From Verrucomicrobiota bacterium (lineage in GTDB: Bacteria; Verrucomicrobiota; Verrucomicrobiia; Chthoniobacterales; UBA10450): 10,778 bases of DNA. Below the pieces are notes generated by a model, which ran no database searches, was not told the DNA's origin, and saw only the letters and a program-made list of their open reading frames with translations. The position numbers and the translations under genes were made by a program. Positions 1 to 7,506 of this stretch are shown here, in pieces (position 1 is the stretch's first letter; every line of letters begins with the position of its first letter). Location: positions 5,820 through 16,597 of the forward strand of contig QHNB01000013.1 of assembly GCA_003217965.1 (NCBI GenBank), given 5' to 3'.

Positions 1-2919
1 GAGAAATCAGTAGCGTCGGAAGGGCGTAATCAGCCTGCAACATTGTCGGCCGATGCGGCAAAAGAATTCACCTTTGCCGATCGCCACATTGGACCGAACG
101 ACAATGAGGTTGAGCAAATGCTGCGGGAAGTCGGCTTCGATAATCTCGACGAATTCATCGATGCAACCATTCCAGAGAATATTCGATTCGGTCGTTCGCT
201 TGATCTGCCGTCCGCGAAAAGTGAGAGCGAAGCGCTGGCCGAGCTGCGCGGTCTCGCGGCGAAAAATCGTGTGGCTAAATCCTTCATCGGCGCCGGATAC
301 TACGACACGATTACGCCGCCGGTAATTCAGCGAAATGTCCTGGAAAATCCCGGTTGGTACACTGCCTATACACCGTATCAGGCTGAGTTGGCCCAAGGGC
401 GGCTTGAGGCATTGCTGAATTTTCAAACCATGGTGAGCGGTCTCACCGGGCTTGACATCGCCAACGCCTCGTTGCTCGACGAATCCACCGCAGCCGCTGA
501 AGCAATGACGCTCTGCCACGCCATCGCATCGGGTCGCACGAAATTTTTCGTGGCAAACAATTGTCATCCGCAAACAATCGAAGTGCTCCACACACGCGCG
601 AAGCCGTTAGGAATCGAGATCGTATCGACTGACTTCGCCGATTTTGAGTTTAACGACTCCTTCTTCGGCGCGCTTGTCCAATATCCGGCGACGGACGGCG
701 CGATCGAAGACTATGAAGGGTTCGCAACCTCTGCGCACAGGGTCGGGGCATTGCTCGTCGTCGCCGCCGATATTCTGGCTCTCACCTTGCTAAAACCACC
801 GGGCGAATTCGGAGCCGATGTTGCAGTGGGATCAACGCAACGCTTCGGCGTTCCCCTCGGTTTTGGTGGACCGCACGCCGCCTACATGGCAACGCGAGAT
901 CAATTTAAACGCCATCTTCCTGGACGGCTTGTCGGGGTCTCACATGATGCCGAAGGCCGGCCAGCTTATCGCCTCGCCTTGCAGACCCGCGAGCAACACA
1001 TCCGTCGGGACAAGGCCACAAGCAATATTTGCACGGCTCAAGTCCTCCTGGCCGTGATCGCGGCCATGTATGCCGTTTATCATGGCCCAGCTGGGTTGCG
1101 CGCGATCGCTCAGCGCGTTCATTGCGCCGCGTCCAAACTGGCCGAGGGTTTGCGCGAGCTCGGTTTCGAAATCGCGCACGACAATTTTTTCGATACCATC
1201 CGGGTTGAGCTCAGCCAGGCGTCGAGTCGTGATCTGATCGAACGGGCGGAACGGGTCGGTATGAATCTCCGCGCCCTCGGCCCACATGCTGTTGGTATTG
1301 CGCTCGATGAAACAACCACCAACGACGAGATCGAAAAATTGATGTCGCTTTTTCGCGGAACTCACGTGCGCGACTTCGCCGACGACGATCTAGATGAAGG
1401 AGTGTTCGGAATCCCGCAATTTGCAGTACGCACTTCGCAATTCCTCACTCATCCCGTTTTCAACACCCATCACACTGAAACTGAGATGCTGCGTTACCTA
1501 CGGCGACTCGAATCTCGCGATTTATCGCTTTGTCATTCGATGATCCCGCTCGGCTCCTGCACTATGAAGTTGAATGCAACAGCCGAGATGCTTCCAATCT
1601 CCTGGCCGGAATTCGCCAGGCTGCATCCCTTTGCCCCGGCCGATCAAACCTTTGGCTACCGCGAAATGGCCGAGCAACTCGAGTATTGGCTTGGTGAGAT
1701 TACCGGTTTCGCCGCGGTGTCGTTACAGCCTAATGCGGGTTCACAGGGTGAATACGCCGGCCTGCTCGCCATTCGCGGATATCATGCCTCGCGCGGCGAA
1801 GGTCATCGCAATGTCTGTCTTATTCCGCAATCCGCCCACGGCACAAATCCGGCGAGCGCGGTCATGGCAGGGCTTAAAGTTGTCTCGATTGCCACCTTGC
1901 AAGACGGGGACATTGATCTCACTGATTTGCGCGCCAAAGCTGACGCGCACGCTCGCGATTTGGCAGCTCTAATGGTGACTTACCCGTCGACGCATGGTGT
2001 GTTTGAAACCACCATCCGTGAAGTTTGCGAGATCGTGCACTCGCATGGCGGCCAAGTTTATATGGACGGCGCGAATATGAACGCGCAAGTCGGCCTTTGT
2101 CGTCCGGGCGATATGGGAGCGGATGTTTGTCACCTGAATTTGCACAAGACATTTTGTATTCCGCATGGTGGAGGTGGACCTGGGGTTGGACCAATTGGCG
2201 TGGCCACGCACCTGGCGCCGTTCTTGCCTGCCGTTCCCTCTCTTAAGTCGGAGGCAACAGACTTTAAGTTTACCGGACCGATTTCCGAAGCGCCTTACGG
2301 GAGTGCGAGCATTTTGAGCATTTCCTGGATGTACATCCGCATGATGGGTCTGGATGGTCTGACCAAGGCGACAAAAGTTTCGATCTTGAACGCGAACTAT
2401 ATTGCGAAACGTCTCGATTCTTATTTCCCAGTGCTATTCAAAGGCAGACACGGACTCGTGGCACACGAATGCATTCTCGATTTGCGCCATTGGAAACGGG
2501 CGGGAATTGAAGTGGAAGACGTCGCCAAGCGCCTGATGGATTACGGATTTCATGCACCAACCATCTCTTGGCCAGTCGCGGGAACGATGATGGTCGAGCC
2601 GACGGAGAGTGAATCGAAAGATGAACTTGATCGGTTTTGCGAGGCCATGATCTCGATTCATGGCGAAATGCAGGCGATTACCGAAGGCCGGGCGGATAAA
2701 CGCAACAATCTTCTAAAAAACGCGCCACATACGATGCAGCAAGTCAGCGCCGACCAATGGCAACGACCGTATACGCGCGAGCAGGCGGCCTATCCCGCCC
2801 CGTGGCTGCGGGATTGGAAATTTTGGCCAAGCGTCGCTCGAATCGATAACGCCTACGGGGATCGAAATCTGTTTTGTTCGTGCGTGCCGGTCGATGGGTT
2901 TGATGAGCCCACTGAATAA
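1..2919 (+). CDS. gcvP: Glycine dehydrogenase (decarboxylating), P-protein of the glycine cleavage system, 5' end open
   Basis: Cytoplasmic PLP enzyme that decarboxylates glycine and passes the aminomethyl group to the lipoyl arm of GcvH. The chain is the long fused form, about 958 residues counted from a TTG at 43; E. coli GcvP is 957. Visible marks with that numbering: RHIGP near residue 14, GAGYYDT near 83, GSCTMKLN at 504-511, and the PLP site HKTFCIPHGGGGPG with the Schiff-base lysine at about K702. The N-terminal half is the regulatory/structural copy of the aminotransferase fold and the C-terminal half is catalytic. No stop lies between position 1 and 43, and the TTG has no well-spaced Shine-Dalgarno (GGAAGGG at 18-24 is too far away). 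Translation may therefore start left of the window, and I give the feature as 5' partial. gcvT and gcvH usually lie upstream but are not visible. The identity is secure; only the start is uncertain. Confidence 0.97.
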   Translation, partial: EKSVASEGRNQPATLSADAAKEFTFADRHIGPNDNEVEQMLREVGFDNLDEFIDATIPENIRFGRSLDLPSAKSESEALAELRGLAAKNRVAKSFIGAGYYDTITPPVIQRNVLENPGWYTAYTPYQAELAQGRLEALLNFQTMVSGLTGLDIANASLLDESTAAAEAMTLCHAIASGRTKFFVANNCHPQTIEVLHTRAKPLGIEIVSTDFADFEFNDSFFGALVQYPATDGAIEDYEGFATSAHRVGALLVVAADILALTLLKPPGEFGADVAVGSTQRFGVPLGFGGPHAAYMATRDQFKRHLPGRLVGVSHDAEGRPAYRLALQTREQHIRRDKATSNICTAQVLLAVIAAMYAVYHGPAGLRAIAQRVHCAASKLAEGLRELGFEIAHDNFFDTIRVELSQASSRDLIERAERVGMNLRALGPHAVGIALDETTTNDEIEKLMSLFRGTHVRDFADDDLDEGVFGIPQFAVRTSQFLTHPVFNTHHTETEMLRYLRRLESRDLSLCHSMIPLGSCTMKLNATAEMLPISWPEFARLHPFAPADQTFGYREMAEQLEYWLGEITGFAAVSLQPNAGSQGEYAGLLAIRGYHASRGEGHRNVCLIPQSAHGTNPASAVMAGLKVVSIATLQDGDIDLTDLRAKADAHARDLAALMVTYPSTHGVFETTIREVCEIVHSHGGQVYMDGANMNAQVGLCRPGDMGADVCHLNLHKTFCIPHGGGGPGVGPIGVATHLAPFLPAVPSLKSEATDFKFTGPISEAPYGSASILSISWMYIRMMGLDGLTKATKVSILNANYIAKRLDSYFPVLFKGRHGLVAHECILDLRHWKRAGIEVEDVAKRLMDYGFHAPTISWPVAGTMMVEPTESESKDELDRFCEAMISIHGEMQAITEGRADKRNNLLKNAPHTMQQVSADQWQRPYTREQAAYPAPWLRDWKFWPSVARIDNAYGDRNLFCSCVPVDGFDEPTE

Positions 2920-2922
2920 GTG

Positions 2923-2945
2923 CCGGAATAGTGCTGCCTATCCGG
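2923..2945. terminator. Stem-loop between convergent genes, possible terminator
   Basis: Arms CCGGAATAG (2923-2931) and CTATCCGG (2938-2945) pair over eight base pairs with one bulged A and a six-base loop. It starts three bases after the gcvP stop and lies between gcvP and the leftward phosphoribosyltransferase gene, where a shared terminator would be expected. No T-run follows on either strand, so it is not a classical intrinsic terminator. Confidence 0.3.
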
Positions 2946-3002
2946 GCCGGAACTGAAAGTTTCTCCGACCAGGATTGATCGTTTTTTCAGCAGCTTCGCC
3001 GC

Positions 3003-3662
3003 TTACGATTCGCCAGCCGCGGCCCGTGCAAGTAGATCACGGACTTCGTCATCGGTTGTTTGCGAAAAGTCTTCGTAATATTGCCCGACCCCAATGAATG
3101 AGCTCGGCGTAATCGCACAAATGATCTCATCAACCTGCTTGGACAGATCGTGGCACGTGCTCGGCGCACCAACGGGAACCGCGACGACAATTTTGGCAGC
3201 ACTCTGTTGACGCAAAGCAGCGACCGCGGCGCGCATGGTCGCGCCGGTGGCCAAGCCGTCATCGATCAAAATCACTGTTCGCCCGCGCACCTCCGGGGCA
3301 GGCCGTCCACCGCGATAGCTGAGCTCGCGCCGCTGCAATTCTTCGCGCTCAATTTCGGTGACAGCGTCGAGAATCAGCTCGGCATTAGGCAACGCCCGGA
3401 TGACGTCGTCGTTCACGACTCGCACGTCACCCGAGGCGATGGCTCCCATGGCCAGTTCCTCGTGGCCAGGTACACCCAGTTTTCGAACAATAAAAACATC
3501 CAACGGAACGCCGATGCGGCGAGCAACCTCAAAGGCCACCGGCACCCCGCCGCGTGGGAGAGCGAGCACAATGACATCGTCGCGACCCGCATAATGCGAC
3601 AGTTTCTGCGCGAGCTGCCGACCAGCATCCGCGCGATCCAAAAATATTTCTGAGAAATGCAC
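3003..3662 (-). CDS. Soluble type I phosphoribosyltransferase family protein
   Basis: A 219-residue protein of the phosphoribosyltransferase fold, of the stand-alone bacterial kind (COG1926-like) whose substrate is not established. The PRPP-binding loop VILIDDGLATGAT lies at about residues 130-142, with the acidic pair followed by the TGAT phosphate loop. An early ALPRGGVPV segment at about 34-42 is typical of the family, as is the N-terminal DRADAGRQLA. No signal peptide or membrane segment is seen, so it is cytoplasmic. The frame extends upstream to 3800, but that longer version would run 113 bases into the preceding gene. I chose the GTG at 3662 because GGGAG sits six bases before it and the family homology begins there. 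It is the last gene of a leftward unit, 25 bases after the flavoprotein stop. Family is confident; the reaction is unknown. Confidence 0.88.
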   Translation of the reverse strand: MHFSEIFLDRADAGRQLAQKLSHYAGRDDVIVLALPRGGVPVAFEVARRIGVPLDVFIVRKLGVPGHEELAMGAIASGDVRVVNDDVIRALPNAELILDAVTEIEREELQRRELSYRGGRPAPEVRGRTVILIDDGLATGATMRAAVAALRQQSAAKIVVAVPVGAPSTCHDLSKQVDEIICAITPSSFIGVGQYYEDFSQTTDDEVRDLLARAAAGES

Positions 3663-3668
3663 GGCATT

Positions 3669-3673
3669 CTCCC
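3669..3673 (-). promoter_or_regulatory. Ribosome binding site that fixes the phosphoribosyltransferase start
   Basis: GGGAG on the minus strand, followed by six bases and then GTG at 3662-3660. This spacing and strength support the short start over the longer open frame reaching 3800. Confidence 0.65.
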
Positions 3674-3687
3674 GTGCGAAACGGGCA

Positions 3688-5208
3688 CTAACCTTCCGGG
3701 GCAAGCTCTGGCGTCGCCGTAATACGTGTCGGCACGAGTCGCATCGCTGTGCCGGCACTTTCCTCCGCCGACGCTTCACCAGACTCATGGTATTCGGCAT
3801 CGCCGTTAACCTGCCAAAGATCGTAAAGCTTCGTGTTAGCCACGATGTTTTCGACGCAGAGCATTGCCGTCATCATCGCGTGGTCCTGATTATTATACTT
3901 ATGCATCCCGTTGCGTCCGACGAGATGTAGGTTCGGGAATCGCAACTCGAGTTCTTCGCGAATAGTTTCTACATGACGAGCGTAATCGTCGTCATAGACC
4001 GGATAAGCCTTCTTCTGCCGAACGACGCAGCCATCCAGCACGTCTCCTTCACGCGCGAGTCCAATTTTTGTCAGCTCCCGCTTCGCCAATTCAATCAAAT
4101 CCTTGTCGGCCGAACTCCACAGACCGTCATGTTCGAAACAGAAATATTCCAAGCCGTAGCAAGCTTTATCCGGCTCCGGCACCATCTCCGGCGACCAGGA
4201 TCGGAAGTTTTGAATCCGGCCCACCTTTACGCTTGGGTCGTGGATATAAATCCAATTGTCGTGAAAGGCGTCGCGATTCTTGAGAATGAGCATGACCGTG
4301 AGAAAATCGCGATACTTGAGGGAGTCAGCCGCGCGTTTCGTTTTTTCCGAAACCTTAGGTGACAGGCCGTTGACAAGCTCACGCATCGGAGCCGACGAAA
4401 TCACGTGCTCGCATTCAATGGTGCGTTCATGGCCCGTGCCGTCCTTGTAGAAAACGGTCCAGGCGCTTCTGGCATCGTCGTATTCACCACGCGTCACCCG
4501 GCAATTCATATAGATTTGGCCGTCGAGCGCTTTCGTCTTTTCCGCGCATGCCTCCCACATCATACCGGGACCTTTGCGCGGATACTTAAATGAATTGATC
4601 AGGGTCTTGATCACTTTAGAGCTGTCTTTGGGCTTTCGCCGCGGAAAGAGGGCATTCTTAATCGCGCTCCCCAGGGAGAGCCCTTTGATCCGCTGCGCCG
4701 CCCAATCGGCTGAAATTTCCTTGCAGCTCATCCCCCAAACTTTCTCCGTGTAGCTCTTGAAGAAAGTGTTGAAGAGCCGTTTGCCGAATTGATTGCTCAC
4801 CCAATCTTCAAAATTTCGCGGATTGGCCACCGGGAAGAGTCGTGCTTCCAGCCAGGAAAGAATGCAGAGTGCTGACCGAAGCGGTCCGAGCCTGAAGAGG
4901 GCTTCGAATGGCTTCAATGGGTAAGTGAAGAACTTGCCGCCATAGAAAATTCGCGAGCTCCGCGGGCGCTCGAGCATGTCGTTCGGCAAAATTTCCTGCC
5001 AAAAATCGTTAACCTCTTTCGATTTGGAGAAGAAACGGTGGCCGCCGATATCGAAATGGAAGCCCTTGTAAGTGACCGTGCGAGAGATCCCTCCGACGTA
5101 GATTGGGTCAGCTTCGAGGACCACAACGCTCACCTCATTTTTCGATAAAAGGTAGGCGGCGGTAAGGCCGGCCGGTCCGGCACCGATAATTGCTACGCTT
5201 GTTTTCAT
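3688..5208 (-). CDS. FAD-dependent oxidoreductase, UDP-galactopyranose mutase / amine-oxidase-like
   Basis: A 506-residue soluble flavoprotein. The N-terminus has the Rossmann dinucleotide motif GAGPAG (9-14) and the ribose-binding acid E32, then VGGISRT (38-44) and FDIGGHRFF (52-60). The block YTEKVWGM at 153-160 resembles the YT-K-WG block of UDP-galactopyranose mutase. The C-terminal FAD segment is LVGRNGMHKYNNQDHAM (429-445). A hydrophilic, Glu/Ala-rich tail follows from about 470. Members of this group (COG1232/UGM-like) often sit beside glycosyltransferases, as here, and may act on a nucleotide- or lipid-linked sugar; the substrate is not evident. The ATG at 5208 lies four bases after the stop of the upstream glycosyltransferase gene, which implies translational coupling. 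Protoporphyrinogen oxidase annotation is possible by homology, but the neighbourhood does not suggest haem synthesis. Confidence 0.88.
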   Translation of the reverse strand: MKTSVAIIGAGPAGLTAAYLLSKNEVSVVVLEADPIYVGGISRTVTYKGFHFDIGGHRFFSKSKEVNDFWQEILPNDMLERPRSSRIFYGGKFFTYPLKPFEALFRLGPLRSALCILSWLEARLFPVANPRNFEDWVSNQFGKRLFNTFFKSYTEKVWGMSCKEISADWAAQRIKGLSLGSAIKNALFPRRKPKDSSKVIKTLINSFKYPRKGPGMMWEACAEKTKALDGQIYMNCRVTRGEYDDARSAWTVFYKDGTGHERTIECEHVISSAPMRELVNGLSPKVSEKTKRAADSLKYRDFLTVMLILKNRDAFHDNWIYIHDPSVKVGRIQNFRSWSPEMVPEPDKACYGLEYFCFEHDGLWSSADKDLIELAKRELTKIGLAREGDVLDGCVVRQKKAYPVYDDDYARHVETIREELELRFPNLHLVGRNGMHKYNNQDHAMMTAMLCVENIVANTKLYDLWQVNGDAEYHESGEASAEESAGTAMRLVPTRITATPELAPEG

Positions 5209-5212
5209 TTCA

Positions 5213-6538
5213 TTAAGCCACCCAATTTCCTCGGGTAAAATTCCAAACGTACCAGCTCTCGAGGCTGAGCCCCGCCCCGCTGATGAGCGCGATTGCAGTC
5301 ACCGCGCTTGCTCGCGCCACTCGCGAGCGGAGAGGAACATTGTGCAAATAATGCAAAAGCGCCAGCACGATAAGGGCATGCACGCAAAACTCGTAGCGCA
5401 GCATACTTTCCATCCCGACAGAGGCGACGCCGGCGACCGATATGAAAAACAACACCGCCGCAACGAAATAAAATGCGATGCGATCGGACGCCGGTAATCG
5501 ACGTTGAAAGGCACCGCTCAATTCCACTAGCGCCAGAGCCAACAAGGCAAGCCCCCCAATCGTCATCGCCATCTGACTCGCCTCTGTCGGGTTCTCCAGC
5601 GCTGGAGCAAACCAATGGTAGCTGGATGGTCGAAAAACGGCGAAATAATCAGGCTCAATCCCCCAACCAAACTGCTGGGTTAACATGTAGATATTCCAGT
5701 TGCCGAAGCGCAGCTGGCAATAAACGAAAAAAGCGAGACCGCCCAGCATGGCCGCAAAGCTGACCAGGAGTGCGCCGCCGTAATTACGAAACCAATCGCG
5801 CACGTTGATAATGCCTCGCCAGCCAAGTTCCCACACTCGTCGGACCAACGGCATAAACGCACACGGTAATCCAACGATCCGCGTTGCCGACATCATCATG
5901 CCATGAAGTGCGGCCAATACTCTGGCCTGTCGTGTTTCTTCACCGGTCCAAAAGAGAAAACCCAAAAGCGCCATTAGAAAAAGCGATTCTGAGTAGGCTG
6001 CGACTAGAAAAAATGCGGCCGGATGCGCCGCAATTCCAAGCACGCCGAAGAATTGCCACGCCGGCGGCAAATTCCAGCGGCTACAAAATAAGAAGAAATA
6101 GGTCCAAAAGCCCCACGCCGCTGCTTGCGCCGTAACAAGGAGCGCGTTCTCGGTGGCCAAGCCCAAACCGTAATGCAGCGCCGCCGCCACGCCAGGGTAG
6201 GCTGGGAAGAAGGCCGTGTTCGAGACCTCCATCATCTTGTGCGAAATGGGCGGAACGATGGTTTGGTAGCACCGGTTTACGATATTAGCGAACCAGTAAG
6301 TGTCGTGCTGGACCAGCGTTTGGTAGCGGTATCCCCACGGTCCCTCCGGGGCTAAGAGCAGCACTGCCATTCCCAATTGCACCAGGGTCACCATTAAACC
6401 TGCAAAGATGGCCTTTGCCGTGACGAAAGGACGAGACATGGTGCGGGTCGATGGAACCGCAGAGGAGATACGAAAGCTCCCGTCAATGCAAGGCTCTTCC
6501 CATATCTGTTCTCTCGTCTCAGTCTCTGCGCTGATCAC
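5213..6538 (-). CDS. Polytopic GT-C glycosyltransferase, PIG-V-like mannosyltransferase family
   Basis: A 441-residue integral membrane protein with many hydrophobic segments from residue 41 onward. Marks of the PIG-V / bacterial mannosyltransferase group are an acidic loop after the first membrane span (HDTYWFANI, 78-86), then NTAFFPAYP (107-115), AYSESLFL (181-188) and SATR (217-220). The second PIG-V-like protein in this window shows the same blocks in the same order. Such enzymes use polyprenyl-phosphate sugars and transfer to an acceptor on the outer face of the membrane; donor and acceptor here are unknown. The first 33 residues are hydrophilic. The start given is GTG at 6538, just after an in-frame TAG. 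ATG at 6439 (408 residues) is a serious alternative, and neither has a strong Shine-Dalgarno. It is the first gene of the leftward three-gene unit. Confidence 0.8.
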   Translation of the reverse strand: MISAETETREQIWEEPCIDGSFRISSAVPSTRTMSRPFVTAKAIFAGLMVTLVQLGMAVLLLAPEGPWGYRYQTLVQHDTYWFANIVNRCYQTIVPPISHKMMEVSNTAFFPAYPGVAAALHYGLGLATENALLVTAQAAAWGFWTYFFLFCSRWNLPPAWQFFGVLGIAAHPAAFFLVAAYSESLFLMALLGFLFWTGEETRQARVLAALHGMMMSATRIVGLPCAFMPLVRRVWELGWRGIINVRDWFRNYGGALLVSFAAMLGGLAFFVYCQLRFGNWNIYMLTQQFGWGIEPDYFAVFRPSSYHWFAPALENPTEASQMAMTIGGLALLALALVELSGAFQRRLPASDRIAFYFVAAVLFFISVAGVASVGMESMLRYEFCVHALIVLALLHYLHNVPLRSRVARASAVTAIALISGAGLSLESWYVWNFTRGNWVA

Positions 6539-6627
6539 GGCGGTCTTTTGACGCTATTGCTCCACGTTTATTCGCACGCGACGCCGGCTCTCGCGGGTAA
6601 GGCAAAACGCGACTTCGTTCCGCACCG

Positions 6628-7183
6628 ATGAATTTGGAACAACTGCCGGCATTCGATCAAGAATTCGGTGCCATTCACGTCGTCCTTGACACGCCCAAAG
6701 GCAGCCGGAACAAATTTCCTAGAATAAAGAGCGGCAGCTTTTTGAAATGACTGGCGTGTTCGCCAGCGGGCGCGGTGTTTCCCTATGATTTCAGGTTCAT
6801 CCCGAAAACGCCCGGCGGCGACCGCGATCCGCTTAACGTTCTCGTGCTCATGGACAAGCCGGCGTTCACCGGATGCCTGGTACACACGCGACTAATCGGC
6901 GTGATGGCAGCGAAGCAAAGTGAAAGGCAAAACGATGCGCAATGACCGGCTCATCGGGGTCGCGATCGAATCACGTACGGATAGCGATTTCAAATCGCTG
7001 CACGATCTAAGCGCGAAACTCGTAGACGAGATCGAGCACGTCTTCGTGTCTTACAACGAAGCGAAAGGCGAAAAGTTTAAGCCAATCGGGCGGTCCGGAC
7101 CTGACCGAACAAAAGCGCTGGTCTTAAACAACGGGGAGAGCGGGATTGGGGCACGCGCTAAGAAGGCGAAGAAGTTACGGTGA
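6628..7183 (+). pseudogene. ppa: Decayed soluble inorganic pyrophosphatase gene
   Basis: Family I pyrophosphatases hydrolyse PPi released in biosynthesis. From ATG 6628 the reading MNLEQLPAFDQEFGAIHVV... DTPKGSRNKF is the family N-terminus, but it meets TGA at 6748-6750, where homologs have a Leu before PAGAVFPYDF. The same frame then continues with PAGAVFPYDFRFIP, DRDPLNVLVLMDKPAF and PGC/TGCLV-type sequence (here FTGCLVHTRLIGV). Between 6919 and 6925 the frame shifts by one base, and the homology goes on as GKTMRNDRLIGV, LVDEIEHVFVSYNEAKG and FKPIG to a TAA-type end at 7183. In the metal site the family D-x-D-P-L-D reads DRDPLN, with AAC at 6835-6837, so one Asp ligand is lost. Three independent lesions make a sequencing error an unlikely full explanation. 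An intact copy is presumably elsewhere in the genome. No good Shine-Dalgarno precedes the ATG. Confidence 0.88.
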
Positions 7184-7255
7184 AGAAGAAGATGTTCTAC
7201 GCTGGATGCCGGACGGTGAATGGCGAATGTTCCGTCGAGAATTGTCCCTCACCGG

Positions 7256-7280
7256 ATGTCGAATGTTAAGTGTTCGACGT
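7256..7280 (+). terminator. Weak stem-loop downstream of the pyrophosphatase remnant
   Basis: GTCGAA (7258-7263) pairs with TTCGAC (7273-7278), extended by one G-T and one A-T pair, around a nine-base loop. The T-rich CTGCTTCTTT follows. It could be the relic terminator of the dead gene. The stem is AT-rich for a terminator, so this is tentative. Confidence 0.25.
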
Positions 7281-7494
7281 CTGCTTCTTTAATTAGTGAT
7301 CGCCGGCAACGAGGAGCCTTTCTGGCATAGATCCTCGAGGGAATCTACTCTGTCTGTCCACACGCGCAGTTCTTCCCGACCACCATGTCTATTAAAGCCT
7401 GTCTCTGTAATTCTGGTCGCGGCGTACACGACCACGCGCAATCGGCGGCATTTTATTAGTTCGTCATCGCCATCGCAGAACGATAATCGAATTT

Positions 7495-7500
7495 TGGAGG
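7495..7500 (+). promoter_or_regulatory. Strong ribosome binding site of the second glycosyltransferase
   Basis: TGGAGG lies six bases before ATG 7507. It is the best Shine-Dalgarno in the window and fixes the start of the following gene. Confidence 0.75.
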
Positions 7501-7506
7501 ATCCGA

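Larger units (their letters stand above)
7184..7506. other. Intergenic stretch without a recognisable gene
   Basis: About 320 bases between the pyrophosphatase remnant and the second glycosyltransferase gene. I see no open frame with family resemblance, no tRNA and no clear promoter. A weak stem-loop near 7256-7280 and the ribosome binding site at 7495-7500 are the only structures I can name. Confidence 0.6.

Noticed and set aside
3150..3653. Open frame of 167 codons on the plus strand
   Set aside because: Antisense to the phosphoribosyltransferase; no recognisable motif.
6568..6885. Open frame of 105 codons on the minus strand in the intergenic gap
   Set aside because: The other strand reads as inorganic pyrophosphatase over this stretch, so this is the shadow of the pseudogene.
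6628..7183. Programmed recoding or stop readthrough of the pyrophosphatase
   Set aside because: A TGA, an unrelated frameshift without a slippery run, and a lost metal ligand together fit decay better than recoding.
7482..7487. GATAAT resembling a -10 box before the second glycosyltransferase
   Set aside because: Transcription would start inside or next to the ribosome binding site at 7495-7500, and no -35 element is found at the right distance.
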